Virus record (IMG/VR): IMGVR_UViG_3300049846_000816
Coordinates: 1 to 28,693 of that record
DNA length: 28,693 nucleotides
Direction: 5' to 3' (one strand)
Source: a virus
A model generated the notes under the pieces. That model saw nothing but the letters and a program-made list of their open reading frames with translations. It was not told the DNA's origin and did no database searches. Position 1 is the stretch's first letter, and each line of letters starts with the position of its first letter. Positions 1 through 7,274 of this stretch are shown here, one piece after another. A program made the translations under genes and the position numbers.

Positions 1-1525
1 CCGTCGGGATGTAGCGCGGGCAGTGGGCGGTCGTGTCGTAGGCGTCGTTCTGCTGCGCGTCGCCGCTGTAGTAGTACTCGCGAACCTGCGAGTAGCGATC
101 CTGCGTCGCCGGGAAGAACACGGACGTCGCCACAGCGACCGGCTTCACGTTTCGATCCGAGTTGTACTCGGTCGTTGGAAGGATCGTCGCGGTCTTCGGC
201 GTCAGCGTCGTCTCGCTGCCAAGCTCGAACTGCGAGCTGTCGGAGAACAACAGCAGGCTCGCCTTGAACGGCGTCGCGTTGTAGATCGTGCTCGCTTTGA
301 CGTGCGAGTTGGCCACGTCGACCGGGTCGTCGTCGAGGAGCGTGGTGACGGTCTTGCGCCAGAAGCGGAAGAAGTCGCCCGACCCCGAGTAGATCGTGTT
401 CTCGCCCGCGACGCACCCGAGGCGGTTGCGGTGAAAGAACACGTCGTTGATCTTGCGGCCGACGAAGCTGGGCTCCGGGTTCGTGTCGGCGTCACCGACG
501 TCGCGGTCGGTCCACGCCGCCTTCTGGAAGGTGAACGTACCGTCGCCGTTGCGCACGAGCTGGTGCGGCATGGTCGTCGCGTTGAGCTTGTACTTGATGC
601 CGGACGCGAGGGTCTCGCGCCATACGCCCGTCGAGTCGCCGGCGTTCTTCTTCACGAGCTTGACGTAGTAGTTGTCTCCGGCCACCCCGCTGTCGCCGGT
701 GATCTCGACGATGATTCCGTCGGGCCCGTGCGGCGGGAGGTCCGTGAAGTTGTCCGTTCGGCCCTTGATGCAGATCATCGCGCTGCCGCCGAAGCCGTCG
801 GTCGTGGAGAACGACACGTCGCCTGCGGTGTTCTTGCGGATGTGGATTGTGTCCTCGTAGAGGTTCACCGCGTAGCCGGACAGCGCACCGGAAGGGGAAC
901 CCATCGTGTCGTTGGCGTTGCCGGTGAGGTGAAGGTAGAGCTGGTTCGCGATGTAGGACGTGGCGACCTTCGCCGAGTGAGCGGACGCGCCGCCGTCGGG
1001 GACGTTGAACTGAGCGTACAGAGTGCCGGCGACGAAGATTTGATACGTGCGCCCGTAATTCCCTTGACGGACGTAGATGAGCGCCTCGGGGTTGACCGCG
1101 GTCGTCGTCGCCGAATCCATCGCGACGGTCGTCGAGCGGTTCCAGATGAACGTGTAGTCCGCCACGGTCAGCGCCCGCAGATCGCTGATTGGGCTGGCGA
1201 CGTTGATGTAGGACGTGCCGTCCGGGGTGGTGACGGTCTTCTCGGCGCCGGTGATCAGATCGAAGACGCGGATAGAGTTCGTCTGGACCAGCACGGCGTA
1301 GCGCTCGGTGCTGTCGCGGTTGATGAAGTGGACGAACCCGCCAGAGGACACGCCCGCGTCGAGAATCTTCGCGACGTGGATCGTTGGCGGGCGCTTGCGC
1401 AGGCCACCGATGAGCGTGGCGTAGGCGTTGCGCTGTGACTCGAACTGGTTGTCGCGTCTGATCGGCGCAGGCTGCTGGCTCACGCCGCCGATCAGGTTCG
1501 GTACGCTGGACGAAACGAGCGACAT
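1..1525 (-). CDS. Tail tubular protein B (T7 gp12-like nozzle), 3' end outside window
   Basis: Structural protein that, in T7, forms the nozzle of the short tail below the gp11 ring. The reading frame is open from the ATG at 1525-1523 to the window edge (about 508 codons). The N-terminus MSLVSSSVPNLIGGVSQQPA matches the start typical of this family (S..PNL..GVSQQ), followed by RRDNQFESQRNAYATLIGGLRKRPP. Beta-rich sequence follows, as expected. The start codon overlaps the stop of tail tubular protein A by one base (TGATG), so the two are translationally coupled, as in the T7 gene 11-12 order. The C-terminus is not in the window. Confidence 0.93.
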   Translation of the reverse strand, partial: MSLVSSSVPNLIGGVSQQPAPIRRDNQFESQRNAYATLIGGLRKRPPTIHVAKILDAGVSSGGFVHFINRDSTERYAVLVQTNSIRVFDLITGAEKTVTTPDGTSYINVASPISDLRALTVADYTFIWNRSTTVAMDSATTTAVNPEALIYVRQGNYGRTYQIFVAGTLYAQFNVPDGGASAHSAKVATSYIANQLYLHLTGNANDTMGSPSGALSGYAVNLYEDTIHIRKNTAGDVSFSTTDGFGGSAMICIKGRTDNFTDLPPHGPDGIIVEITGDSGVAGDNYYVKLVKKNAGDSTGVWRETLASGIKYKLNATTMPHQLVRNGDGTFTFQKAAWTDRDVGDADTNPEPSFVGRKINDVFFHRNRLGCVAGENTIYSGSGDFFRFWRKTVTTLLDDDPVDVANSHVKASTIYNATPFKASLLLFSDSSQFELGSETTLTPKTATILPTTEYNSDRNVKPVAVATSVFFPATQDRYSQVREYYYSGDAQQNDAYDTTAHCPRYIPT

Positions 1526-2121
1526 CAGGAGAAGTGGTCGCGGTTAAGGATTCGCGCGACGCTCCATGAATCGTTGAGGATGTTGTTGTCCTCGGTGTCC
1601 GCCGCCGTCTGCATGAACGTCGCGCGGGCCTCCTCCTCGTCCTCGGTCTGGTACCGGTGGAGGGAGCTGTCGCCGACGGTGTTGTCCTGAAACTGGCGAG
1701 CGGCGCGAACGAAGATGTAGTTGCGGGCCGCCTCTGGAAGCTCCTCGAACGGGAGCATCACGATGAGGTTGACCGTGACGGGATCGGTGAAGACGTAGGT
1801 GTGCTCGACGGGATCGTAGAGACGCGAGCCTCGCTGAACGAGCTTCTTCGTCTCGTCGACAGGATCGACGCTGAGCGTATTCGAGGGAAGCGGGATGTTG
1901 CCGTCGCCGTTGACGACCAGCTCCATCTCGATCTCTGTGTTGAAGTCCCAGCCGCGCACCTGAACCGAGCGACTGACGCTGCGCAGCGTGGTGAGGGCAA
2001 TCTCCGCGTCCTGCACGGCGATGTCGGTGAGCGACGCGATGGGCGACTCGCCGATGGACCGCAGCATCGCGTTGACCGCCTCAAGCTCCGTCGTCGGAGC
2101 GAGGTAGGTGGTGTCGGGCAT
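1525..2121 (-). CDS. Tail tubular protein A (T7 gp11-like gatekeeper)
   Basis: Predicted adaptor ring protein between portal and tail nozzle. It has 198 residues, close to T7 gp11 (196). Supporting segments are LEAVNAMLRSIGESPIASL near the N-terminus (typical of gp11 proteins: AVN.ML..IGE.PV.SL), VRGWDFNTE around residue 75, and AARNYIFVRAARQFQDNTVG near residue 135. It follows the terminator after the capsid gene and precedes tail tubular protein B, matching T7 order. No Shine-Dalgarno sequence is visible before the ATG: the leader is a pyrimidine-rich stretch running straight out of the terminator T-tract. Translation may therefore depend on an unusual initiation region. Confidence 0.93.
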   Translation of the reverse strand: MPDTTYLAPTTELEAVNAMLRSIGESPIASLTDIAVQDAEIALTTLRSVSRSVQVRGWDFNTEIEMELVVNGDGNIPLPSNTLSVDPVDETKKLVQRGSRLYDPVEHTYVFTDPVTVNLIVMLPFEELPEAARNYIFVRAARQFQDNTVGDSSLHRYQTEDEEEARATFMQTAADTEDNNILNDSWSVARILNRDHFS

Positions 2122-2147
2122 GGGTGTGTCCGGGAGAATGAGGAGTG

Positions 2148-2182
2148 AAAAAACAGGAGGCCCCGGTTAAGGAGCCTCCTGT
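2148..2182 (-). terminator. Intrinsic terminator after the capsid gene (Tphi-like position)
   Basis: On the minus strand a 9-bp perfect stem (ACAGGAGGC / GCCTCCTGT, plus-strand 2153-2161 and 2174-2182) is followed by six T residues. It sits between the capsid stop (2203) and the tail tubular A start (2121), the same place as Tphi between genes 10 and 11 in T7. There it lowers expression of tail genes relative to capsid. Confidence 0.9.
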
Positions 2183-2202
2183 CTGTCAGAGGGGGTTGGC
2201 GA

Positions 2203-3132
2203 TTAGGCGACCTTCAGCTCGACGCCGGCCTCGACGCGCAGGACACCGTGGCCCATCGCGTACTTGGAGACCATCAGCGTGCCCTGCCGGCGGATGTCCC
2301 ACTCCATCTCGCTCGACAGGTCGAGGAGCTTGAGGGTGCCGACGGCGGACTTTTGCCACACGACGGCGGCCGTGTTGGTGAAGTTGCCCTGATAGGCCGA
2401 GGGGCCGGTATTGACGTTGGTCTGCGGCAGGTTGTTGGTCTTCACGACCTCGATGCCGCCGATGGGCGCGACCTGACCCTGCGAGAACGAGCCCGCACCG
2501 CCCCAATCGCGGTTCAGGACCTTCGTGGTCTGCGCGAGCAGCCAGTACTGCGCCGGCAGAACGGCGCAGAAGCGGTCGTTGTCGGGGACGTTACCCTCGT
2601 CGAGCGCCTGGGCGCCGCGAGCGATGCCGGCCGCCAGCGCCTCACCGTCGGTGCGGTAGGTGGCGTCGGTGATCACGCGCGTCGGGGCTGTGTACGAGGT
2701 CAGCGGGTGCGCGGTGCGGGCCGCGAGGATCGCGAGCTGCGCGATGTTGGAATCGAACCGCTGCACGAGCGCATAGCCCTGCTCGGTCGAGTACATCGCA
2801 CGGACGTCGTAGTGGTTCTTGGCCTCCTCGATCTTCGCGACGAAGGTGTGCGCGATGAGCAGGTCGTCGATAACGATGACGGTCTCGGCCATCGGCACCG
2901 CCGTACCGAGAATCTCGGCGCCCGGGGTGTGGTAGGAGGCCGAGTTGCGGCCCATGATCGGGAACTGAGCGCTCTTGCCGTGCTCGATGGTGCGGACCAT
3001 GTGGCGCGACAGGAACTTCGACTCCTTCTGGAATAGGGCCATGACCTCGCCAGAGAAGACCTTGAGGAAGAGTGCGTCGGCGGCGCCTGCACCGTTGATG
3101 GTGCCCATCGCCGAAATAGTTGCGGCAGTCAT
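2203..3132 (-). CDS. Major capsid protein (T7 gp10-like)
   Basis: Forms the icosahedral shell. It has 309 residues, somewhat shorter than T7 10A (about 345). The N-terminal segment DALFLKVFSGEVMALFQKES, followed by KFLSRHMVRTIEHGKSAQFPIMGR, is characteristic of T7-like capsid proteins. The rest is consistent with an HK97-type fold, ending in GVLRVEAGVELKVA. It lies after the scaffold (with a holin gene between) and before the tail tubular genes. The ATG at 3132 has only a weak Shine-Dalgarno (AGAG). The preceding 267-nt leader carries two hairpins. No 10B-type frameshift extension is evident, because a terminator follows 20 nt after the stop. Confidence 0.94.
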   Translation of the reverse strand: MTAATISAMGTINGAGAADALFLKVFSGEVMALFQKESKFLSRHMVRTIEHGKSAQFPIMGRNSASYHTPGAEILGTAVPMAETVIVIDDLLIAHTFVAKIEEAKNHYDVRAMYSTEQGYALVQRFDSNIAQLAILAARTAHPLTSYTAPTRVITDATYRTDGEALAAGIARGAQALDEGNVPDNDRFCAVLPAQYWLLAQTTKVLNRDWGGAGSFSQGQVAPIGGIEVVKTNNLPQTNVNTGPSAYQGNFTNTAAVVWQKSAVGTLKLLDLSSEMEWDIRRQGTLMVSKYAMGHGVLRVEAGVELKVA

Positions 3133-3399
3133 TTGATACTCTGTGAGTGCTTGCTGTGGGGTTGCTGCTTGAATGCGCTGTGAAGCGCGTAGGCAGGACC
3201 TGTCAGCCGCGCGCGGTCACGACGAACGCATCCAGGTTGTCCGACGCATCGGGCCTGTGTTCGGTGAAGGCGGGCAGTGGTGCCTGAGCGTCCGTCTAAA
3301 GAGACGCGACACAATGGACAGCAGAGCACAGAGAGACGCGCCTCCGGTCTGCCGCTAGACAGACCAGAGGTGCGGGCCGGCAGCACGCTGCGCGGCGGA
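3133..3399 (-). promoter_or_regulatory. Capsid leader region with two RNA hairpins
   Basis: A gap of 267 nt between holin and capsid, long for this genome. On the minus strand there is a hairpin with 6-bp inner and 4-bp outer stems at 3341-3370 (plus-strand GGTCTG ... CAGACC within CCTC ... GAGG), about 30 nt after the holin stop. A second, CGTCT-ctt(t)-AGACG, lies at 3293-3306. Neither is followed by a T-tract, so they are not simple terminators. T7 late mRNA is cut by RNase III at hairpins between genes; these could act similarly (inference). I found no copy of the phage promoter here. An 85-codon open frame at 3129-3386 lacks family resemblance and is not called. Confidence 0.45.
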
Positions 3400-3804
3400 T
3401 TACTTCTTGTTCTTGATGATCTCGGCGACGGAAGGCAGCGCCTTCTCGACCGAGCGTCCGATGACGTAGCCGCCGATGCCGAGTTCGAGGATCGACCAGA
3501 GCTTCAGCTCGACCGCCTCGGTGATGCCGGCGGTGGTGAAGCCGAACCAGCGGGCGACGATCAATCCGGCGAAGACGAGCATGAGCAGAGGGCGCCAGTT
3601 CGACGCGAGCCAGTGCTCGCTCGCCGCTTCCGTCTTGACGATGTCGGCGGCGGCCTGCTCGATGCGGGCGGCGTCAGCGAGGAGCGCCATTTGAAGCTGC
3701 TGCTGCAGCTCGATACGGCGAAGCTCGTCCTCCGGGTTCGGGAACAAGCTGCTGGCGACGCGGCCGAAGATCGGACCGAGCACGCCTAGGATTGCGGCGA
3801 ACAT
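3400..3804 (-). CDS. Holin, 3-TM GTA type
   Basis: Predicted holin that would permeabilise the inner membrane so the amidase can reach the peptidoglycan. It has 134 residues. The N-terminal half is amphipathic and helical (EDELRRIELQQQLQMALL, then TEAASEHWLASNWRPLLMLV). The C-terminal half has hydrophobic segments at about 76-94 and 105-122, ending in LELGIGGYVIGRSVEKALPS. The W.RP(L/M)L and GGYV.GRS.EK signatures are those of the GTA_holin_3TM family, common in alphaproteobacterial phages and gene transfer agents. It has a strong Shine-Dalgarno (GGAGG, 9 nt before ATG). Its place between scaffold and capsid is unusual: T7 has its holin (17.5) far downstream near the terminase genes. Confidence 0.8.
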   Translation of the reverse strand: MFAAILGVLGPIFGRVASSLFPNPEDELRRIELQQQLQMALLADAARIEQAAADIVKTEAASEHWLASNWRPLLMLVFAGLIVARWFGFTTAGITEAVELKLWSILELGIGGYVIGRSVEKALPSVAEIIKNKK

Positions 3805-3822
3805 GGCGTCGCGCCTCCGTTG

Positions 3823-4590
3823 TTAGATGTTCTTGGAGACCGCGAGCTTGCGTTCGACCTTCAAGCGGAAGGCCGGATCGCTGGCGTACTTCGGGTCCTG
3901 CATGTCGCGGATCATCTCCGCGAGAGATTGGTAGCCCGGCTCGCCACCGGAGGTCTGGCCCGACAGGTTCTTCGGCTCGACCGCACCGGCGCTCTTGGCG
4001 CGTGCGACGAGACCGCTGACGGCCATCTTGATCTTGTCGGCGTCTCCGCTGTCGAGGATAGCGTTGAACGCTTCCTTCTCGCCTTTCGACATGTTCTTCG
4101 CGGCCCACGAGACCGCGCTGTCGTATGCGTCCTTGCCGCCGGCCGCTTCGTGCGCGGCTGCGGTCAGGCGGGAGGTCATGGAATCGATCAGCGCCTTCTG
4201 GCCGGCGATGTAGCTGTCGACGAGGTCCTTCGGGATGCCGCCCTTCGCGAGCTTCTCGTAACTCTCGGCGGACAGCTCGCCCTTCTCGGACCACTCGGCG
4301 GTGAACTCCTCGAACTTCAGGCCGGCGCCTTCGACCGCCTTCCGCGCGGCGTCGCCGTTTGGATCAGGGGCGTTCGGGTCGGGCTGGGCGTTCGGGTCCT
4401 TCTGCTGCTGCTGCTGGCCGCTTCGGGCCTTCTCCAGCTCGACGTAGGACTTCGCCAGCGCCTCGTAGTCCGGCTTGCCGTCCTTCACGAACTTCTCGGG
4501 CAGCCACTCGGGGCGATCCGAGGAAGCCGGGGCCGGCGGGGCGTCGGGGCCGGACACTTGGGCCGGCGCCTGATAGCTAACGGTGGTCAA
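3823..4590 (-). CDS. Capsid assembly scaffolding protein (T7 gp9-like)
   Basis: Internal scaffold guiding procapsid assembly, lost on maturation. It has 255 residues, Pro/Ala-rich at the N-terminus, then RPEWLPEKFVKDGKPDYEAL, the WLPEKF...GKPDYE block seen in podovirus scaffolds, then a Gln/Asp/Asn/Pro-rich low-complexity stretch around residues 58-80. A charged helical remainder ends in a Lys/Arg-rich segment (DPAFRLKVERKLAVSKNI). The only start giving the conserved N-terminus is TTG at 4590, nine bases after the portal stop and with a poor Shine-Dalgarno. Translation is probably coupled to the portal gene. Order portal-scaffold-capsid as in T7, with the holin inserted. Confidence 0.9.
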   Translation of the reverse strand: MTTVSYQAPAQVSGPDAPPAPASSDRPEWLPEKFVKDGKPDYEALAKSYVELEKARSGQQQQQKDPNAQPDPNAPDPNGDAARKAVEGAGLKFEEFTAEWSEKGELSAESYEKLAKGGIPKDLVDSYIAGQKALIDSMTSRLTAAAHEAAGGKDAYDSAVSWAAKNMSKGEKEAFNAILDSGDADKIKMAVSGLVARAKSAGAVEPKNLSGQTSGGEPGYQSLAEMIRDMQDPKYASDPAFRLKVERKLAVSKNI

Positions 4591-4599
4591 TGATCAGTC

Positions 4600-6249
4600 T
4601 CACTGTGACGGGGGTGTGGGTTCCCCCTCGGCGGCCGGCGCGGCGTCCTGCTGCGCTGCTTGCGCTTGGATCGCCATTGCCTCTTTGCCCATGCCGCCAA
4701 GGGCGTTGATAGCTTGCGGGCCGAGCTGCGCCATCATGGCTTGCTGCTGGGCCTGCGCCTGCTCTTGCTGAATCGTCTCGCGCGTCTTCACCAGACCGTC
4801 GGTGTTGAGGCCGACAGCGGCGCCGAGGCGCGTCAGCGCGTCGTTGACGTCGATGAACTGCGCCATCGCCTGCTGACCGAGCATGTCGATGCCGGCCTTC
4901 AGGAACATCTGGAGCTTCGTGAAGTCCTGTCCTCGACCGAGCGCCTCGAGGCCCGTGACGATCGCCGGCTTGACCACGTCCTTCGGGAGGTCGGGGAGCT
5001 TGCCGGCGCGTTCGAGGGTGTAGAGAAGGCGCTGAACGAGCGGGAGCTGGAACTCCGACGATAGCACGGAGTACACGCCGCCGAGGGCGTCCTCCAGCTC
5101 ACGCGCCATGTAGCGAATCTCCTCCGCTGTCACGCGCTCGCCGTTCCGCTGGATCGACGAGTTGAGCAGGAAGGCGAACGACAGGCGCTGGCTGATCGCG
5201 TCGATGGTTTCCTTGGCGATACGGAAGTCGGCGTACTTCTCCATCTGGAGATAGCTGACGTCGTCCTTGTTGCCGGGGATCACCGAGCCCGAGGGCTTCT
5301 GCGCGATCTGCTTCGCGCTGGTCGGCGAGCCTGGCTTCACGAGGACGAGAATCTTCGCCGCCGCTGCGGAGCCCTCGACGATGGCCTTCGACAGCCCTTC
5401 GAGGCTGTAGAGGTCACCGAGGTACTCCTCGATGTAGCTGCGACCGTAGTCCTCGCCATCGACGCGCGTCCAGCGCATCGGGATGTACGGGGACTTGTCG
5501 AGAGGGTACGTGCCCTCGGAGTCCGGCACGATCAAGTCGGCGACTTCTTGGTGCGACGTCCAGTTGGTGTCCGTGCGGCGAACCCACGTATAGACGTCCA
5601 CGTCGTCGCTCGTGTTGCGAATCTCGTTGCCGCGAGCGTCGAACTTCGGCGTCACCTCGGGGAGCATCGCGCGGATGTTGTCGGGCAGCGTTGAACGCGC
5701 CAGCCGCTCACACGTGATGATCTCGATCGCGTTACCCTGAGCGTCGCGCTTGACGACGTACTCGTGGAGCTTGAAGACGCGCGTGCCGCCCTTAGGGTTC
5801 AGGAACGGCATGACGTTGCCGCCGACGATGAGATGCTTGAGGACCTCCGAGGAGGCCACGCGCAGCCCCGAGGACTCGATGTGGTCCTGCACGGCGCGTT
5901 CGATCTTGTTGAGGGCGGCGTCCACCTTGGAGCGCAGGGCTTCGTTGCCGGCCTCGTTGAGCCTGTCGATGGCATAGTCATCCATGACGAGGCGGAAGAA
6001 CGGGGAGTTGGGAGGCAGGAGGGACAGGAGGAGCTTCGACGCCAGGTTGCTCACGCCACGGGCGCCCATCCCTTGGAACGGGACGTACAGGCGCGAGGTT
6101 GTCGTGAAGCCCTCGGGCGGGAACAGCGCCGGGATCGTCACCTTCGCGCAGTCTCGTGCGCGGTCTAGGTGCGGCCGGCGGGTCTCCGCGAGCTGCTCAT
6201 ATCTGCCCGCCGCCTTCACCGCGTCGTTGTTCGCGGATGAAATGGCCAT
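4600..6249 (-). CDS. Portal / head-tail connector (T7 gp8-like)
   Basis: Dodecameric portal vertex through which DNA is packaged and ejected. It has 549 residues, close to T7 gp8 (536). Recognisable segments are YEQLAETRRPHLDRARDCAK at the N-terminus, PFQGMGARGVSNLASKLLLSLLPPNSPFFRL, GNVMPFL, and NSSIQRNGERVTAEEIRYMA, all strongly typical of T7-like connectors. The C-terminal 80 residues are Gln/Ala-rich (QQEQAQAQQQAMMAQLG), as in many homologues. It starts the morphogenesis block after two small pre-portal genes and shares their promoter at 6771-6788. Shine-Dalgarno is weak (AAGAG). Confidence 0.97.
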   Translation of the reverse strand: MAISSANNDAVKAAGRYEQLAETRRPHLDRARDCAKVTIPALFPPEGFTTTSRLYVPFQGMGARGVSNLASKLLLSLLPPNSPFFRLVMDDYAIDRLNEAGNEALRSKVDAALNKIERAVQDHIESSGLRVASSEVLKHLIVGGNVMPFLNPKGGTRVFKLHEYVVKRDAQGNAIEIITCERLARSTLPDNIRAMLPEVTPKFDARGNEIRNTSDDVDVYTWVRRTDTNWTSHQEVADLIVPDSEGTYPLDKSPYIPMRWTRVDGEDYGRSYIEEYLGDLYSLEGLSKAIVEGSAAAAKILVLVKPGSPTSAKQIAQKPSGSVIPGNKDDVSYLQMEKYADFRIAKETIDAISQRLSFAFLLNSSIQRNGERVTAEEIRYMARELEDALGGVYSVLSSEFQLPLVQRLLYTLERAGKLPDLPKDVVKPAIVTGLEALGRGQDFTKLQMFLKAGIDMLGQQAMAQFIDVNDALTRLGAAVGLNTDGLVKTRETIQQEQAQAQQQAMMAQLGPQAINALGGMGKEAMAIQAQAAQQDAAPAAEGEPTPPSQ

Positions 6250-6267
6250 GGGGCTCTTGTGTGGAAG

Positions 6268-6459
6268 TTAGAGGGGGATCGCCAGACCGCTCGAAGACGG
6301 GTTCGACAGAGGGATGGTCAGGGCGGACTTGCCGCGCCGACGGGCTGCGGCAGACTCGGTGGCCGGGTCCTTAGCTCCGATTTCCGGGGCCTTCGGGGAT
6401 TCGGTTGGAGGCGCCGGCGGCGCTGCGGGCTCCTTCGTCTGCGGGGAGGAGAAGCACAT
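6268..6459 (-). CDS. Small pre-portal structural protein (T7 gp7.3-like, tentative)
   Basis: A 63-residue protein starting MCFSSPQTKEPAAPPAPP: a Pro/Ala-rich N-terminus, then a basic RRRGKSALTIPL segment and the C-terminus SSSGLAIPL. Short low-complexity proteins ending in a basic patch plus (S/R)SSGG-LNI-like residues lie directly before the portal gene in many T7-like phages. T7 gp7.3 is a tail-associated host-range or assembly protein. I chose the ATG at 6459 because MC(F/M)..P is a common N-terminus for these proteins; a GTG at 6495 would add 12 residues. It overlaps the 3' end of the preceding gene in another frame by about 90 nt. Family membership is inferred from composition and position. 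Confidence 0.65.
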   Translation of the reverse strand: MCFSSPQTKEPAAPPAPPTESPKAPEIGAKDPATESAAARRRGKSALTIPLSNPSSSGLAIPL

Positions 6460-6736
6460 CGGGTTCTTGGTCCTTGGCGGTGGTGGTGGCTTCACGCTGC
6501 TGCTGGAGCAGCGCCATTCGGAGACCCTCCACGACGTTGGCCGCGCCGGCTGCCATCCAGACGCGCCGCTCGTTCCACGACGGGTCGGGGCAGCGGTTAG
6601 GGAACGCCTCTTGAAGGTATTTGACCAGCTCGGGCGTCACCGCCGGGCAGTCGAACAGGGGCTCAGGCATGAGACCTATAGGGTCTTGGAGGATGGCGGG
6701 CATGGGGCGGAAGTCGGCCGTGTACTTGACCATCAT
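6371..6736 (-). CDS. Small pre-portal protein of unknown function with chimeric N-terminus
   Basis: A 121-residue protein if started at the first ATG after the promoter (6736); 99 residues from ATG 6670. The conserved-looking core is MPEPLFDCPAVTPELVKYLQ, then EAFPNRCPDPSWNERRVWMA, a short acidic/aromatic module seen in small pre-portal proteins of podoviruses. The extra N-terminal part (MVKYTADFRP) is a near-exact in-frame copy of part of endonuclease I, and the start region is duplicated (see repeats). Both ATG codons are preceded by the same CCTATAGGTCTC. ATG 6670 is probably the ancestral start. It is the first gene from the promoter at 6771-6788. Function not known. Confidence 0.6.
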   Translation of the reverse strand: MMVKYTADFRPMPAILQDPIGLMPEPLFDCPAVTPELVKYLQEAFPNRCPDPSWNERRVWMAAGAANVVEGLRMALLQQQREATTTAKDQEPDVLLLPADEGARSAAGASNRIPEGPGNRS

Positions 6737-6762
6737 GAGACCTATAGGAGCTTGGGGGATGG
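6668..6762 (-). repeat. Direct repeat of a start-codon region (two 29-nt copies)
   Basis: Copies at 6668-6696 and 6734-6762 match at 26 of 29 positions. Each ends, on the minus strand, in CCTATAGGTCTC immediately before an ATG. They bracket the endonuclease-derived segment (6706-6734). The arrangement looks like a tandem duplication of the 5' leader with foreign sequence caught between the copies. Confidence 0.9.
6706..6734. repeat. 29-nt copy of endonuclease I coding sequence
   Basis: Positions 6706-6734 match 15307-15335 at 28 of 29 bases, in the same orientation and reading frame. Both encode M(V/A)KYTADFR. At 15307-15335 this is the start of the catalytic segment of endonuclease I. At 6706-6734 it is the N-terminus of the pre-portal protein, so it is a dispersed partial gene duplication. 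Confidence 0.9.
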
Positions 6763-6770
6763 AGGGGATG

Positions 6771-6788
6771 CGATAGTGCAACCTAATC
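6771..6788 (-). promoter_or_regulatory. Phage RNA polymerase promoter, structural operon
   Basis: Minus-strand sequence GATTAGGTTGCACTATCG, with +1 expected at the final G. It matches the other four copies except at the first base and at one base near the start site (T for A). By alignment with SP6 (ATTTAGGTGACACTATAG) it is the most SP6-like copy around -2. A terminator lies directly upstream (6790-6829). It drives the pre-portal, portal, scaffold, holin and capsid genes. Confidence 0.9.
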
Positions 6789-6789
6789 G

Positions 6790-6829
6790 AAAAAAGAAGG
6801 CAGCTCAGGGGGTTAGCCCAAAGCTGCCT
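6790..6829 (-). terminator. Intrinsic terminator after the DUF3310 gene
   Basis: Minus strand: 8-bp perfect stem AGGCAGCT / AGCTGCCT (plus 6798-6805 and 6822-6829), then TTCTTTTTT. It ends the replication operon and stands directly upstream of the structural-gene promoter, separating the two units. Confidence 0.92.
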
Positions 6830-6857
6830 GGAGATCGTCTAGGGTCAGCGGCGGCGA

Positions 6858-7274
6858 TCACAGCATCTTCGTCGTATCCCCGCCCGCCTGCTTCCGCTCG
6901 GCATCCTCGATCATCATGTCGAGGTAGCGCCGGGCCTTCCTGAGGTCCTGCAGGCCGTCCTTGGCGTCCCAGCGCATTACGTACTTGATGACGTTGCCGG
7001 CGGCGAAGCCGATGTTGTTCGCCATGATGAACGTGATGGGTTCGATGGCGAACCGGGCGTAGTGGTCGGGGCGGTGGACAGCGTCCTTCCGGCTCAGCGG
7101 CGTTCCGTCCGATGTGAAGTATCGCGGCGGGCGCCTGGATACGTCCGCGCCGAGATTCGCAGCCCGATCCTCGGTGATTTTACGCAGCCGATTCCAATTC
7201 TCCTGGGCCGCGCCGATGGCCTGCTGGATGTCGTTGTCGCCCCGAACGTCTACAGGTTTTGTGTTGGCGTCCAC
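6858..7274 (-). CDS. DUF3310 family protein
   Basis: 138 residues. The C-terminal half fits the phage DUF3310 pattern: DAVHRPDHYARFAIEPITFI, then NVIKYVMRWDAKDGLQDLRKARRYLD (H-R-P-x-H-Y, G-N-x-x-K-Y-x-x-R, D-L-x-K-A-x-x-Y-L). Such proteins are common in phage replication regions and sometimes annotated as nucleotide-kinase-like, but the reaction is not established. The start is GTG at 7274 with AAGGA nine bases upstream. The first 25 nt overlap the end of the exonuclease gene, implying coupling. Last gene before the terminator at 6790-6829. Confidence 0.85.
   Translation of the reverse strand: MDANTKPVDVRGDNDIQQAIGAAQENWNRLRKITEDRAANLGADVSRRPPRYFTSDGTPLSRKDAVHRPDHYARFAIEPITFIMANNIGFAAGNVIKYVMRWDAKDGLQDLRKARRYLDMMIEDAERKQAGGDTTKML

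Noticed and set aside
23-1438. Long plus-strand open frame (471 codons) opposite the tail tubular B gene
   Set aside because: Arg/Val/Asp-rich, low-complexity translation typical of the antisense of a GC-rich gene. The minus strand carries a recognisable gp12-like protein in full.
3129-3386. 85-codon minus-strand frame between holin and capsid
   Set aside because: Covers the structured capsid leader, has Cys/Arg/Ser-rich odd composition and overlaps the capsid start; no Shine-Dalgarno or recognisable domain.
4393-4430. CTG/CTGCTG trinucleotide run in the scaffold gene as a regulatory repeat
   Set aside because: It simply encodes the Gln-rich low-complexity stretch on the minus strand and is common in scaffold proteins.
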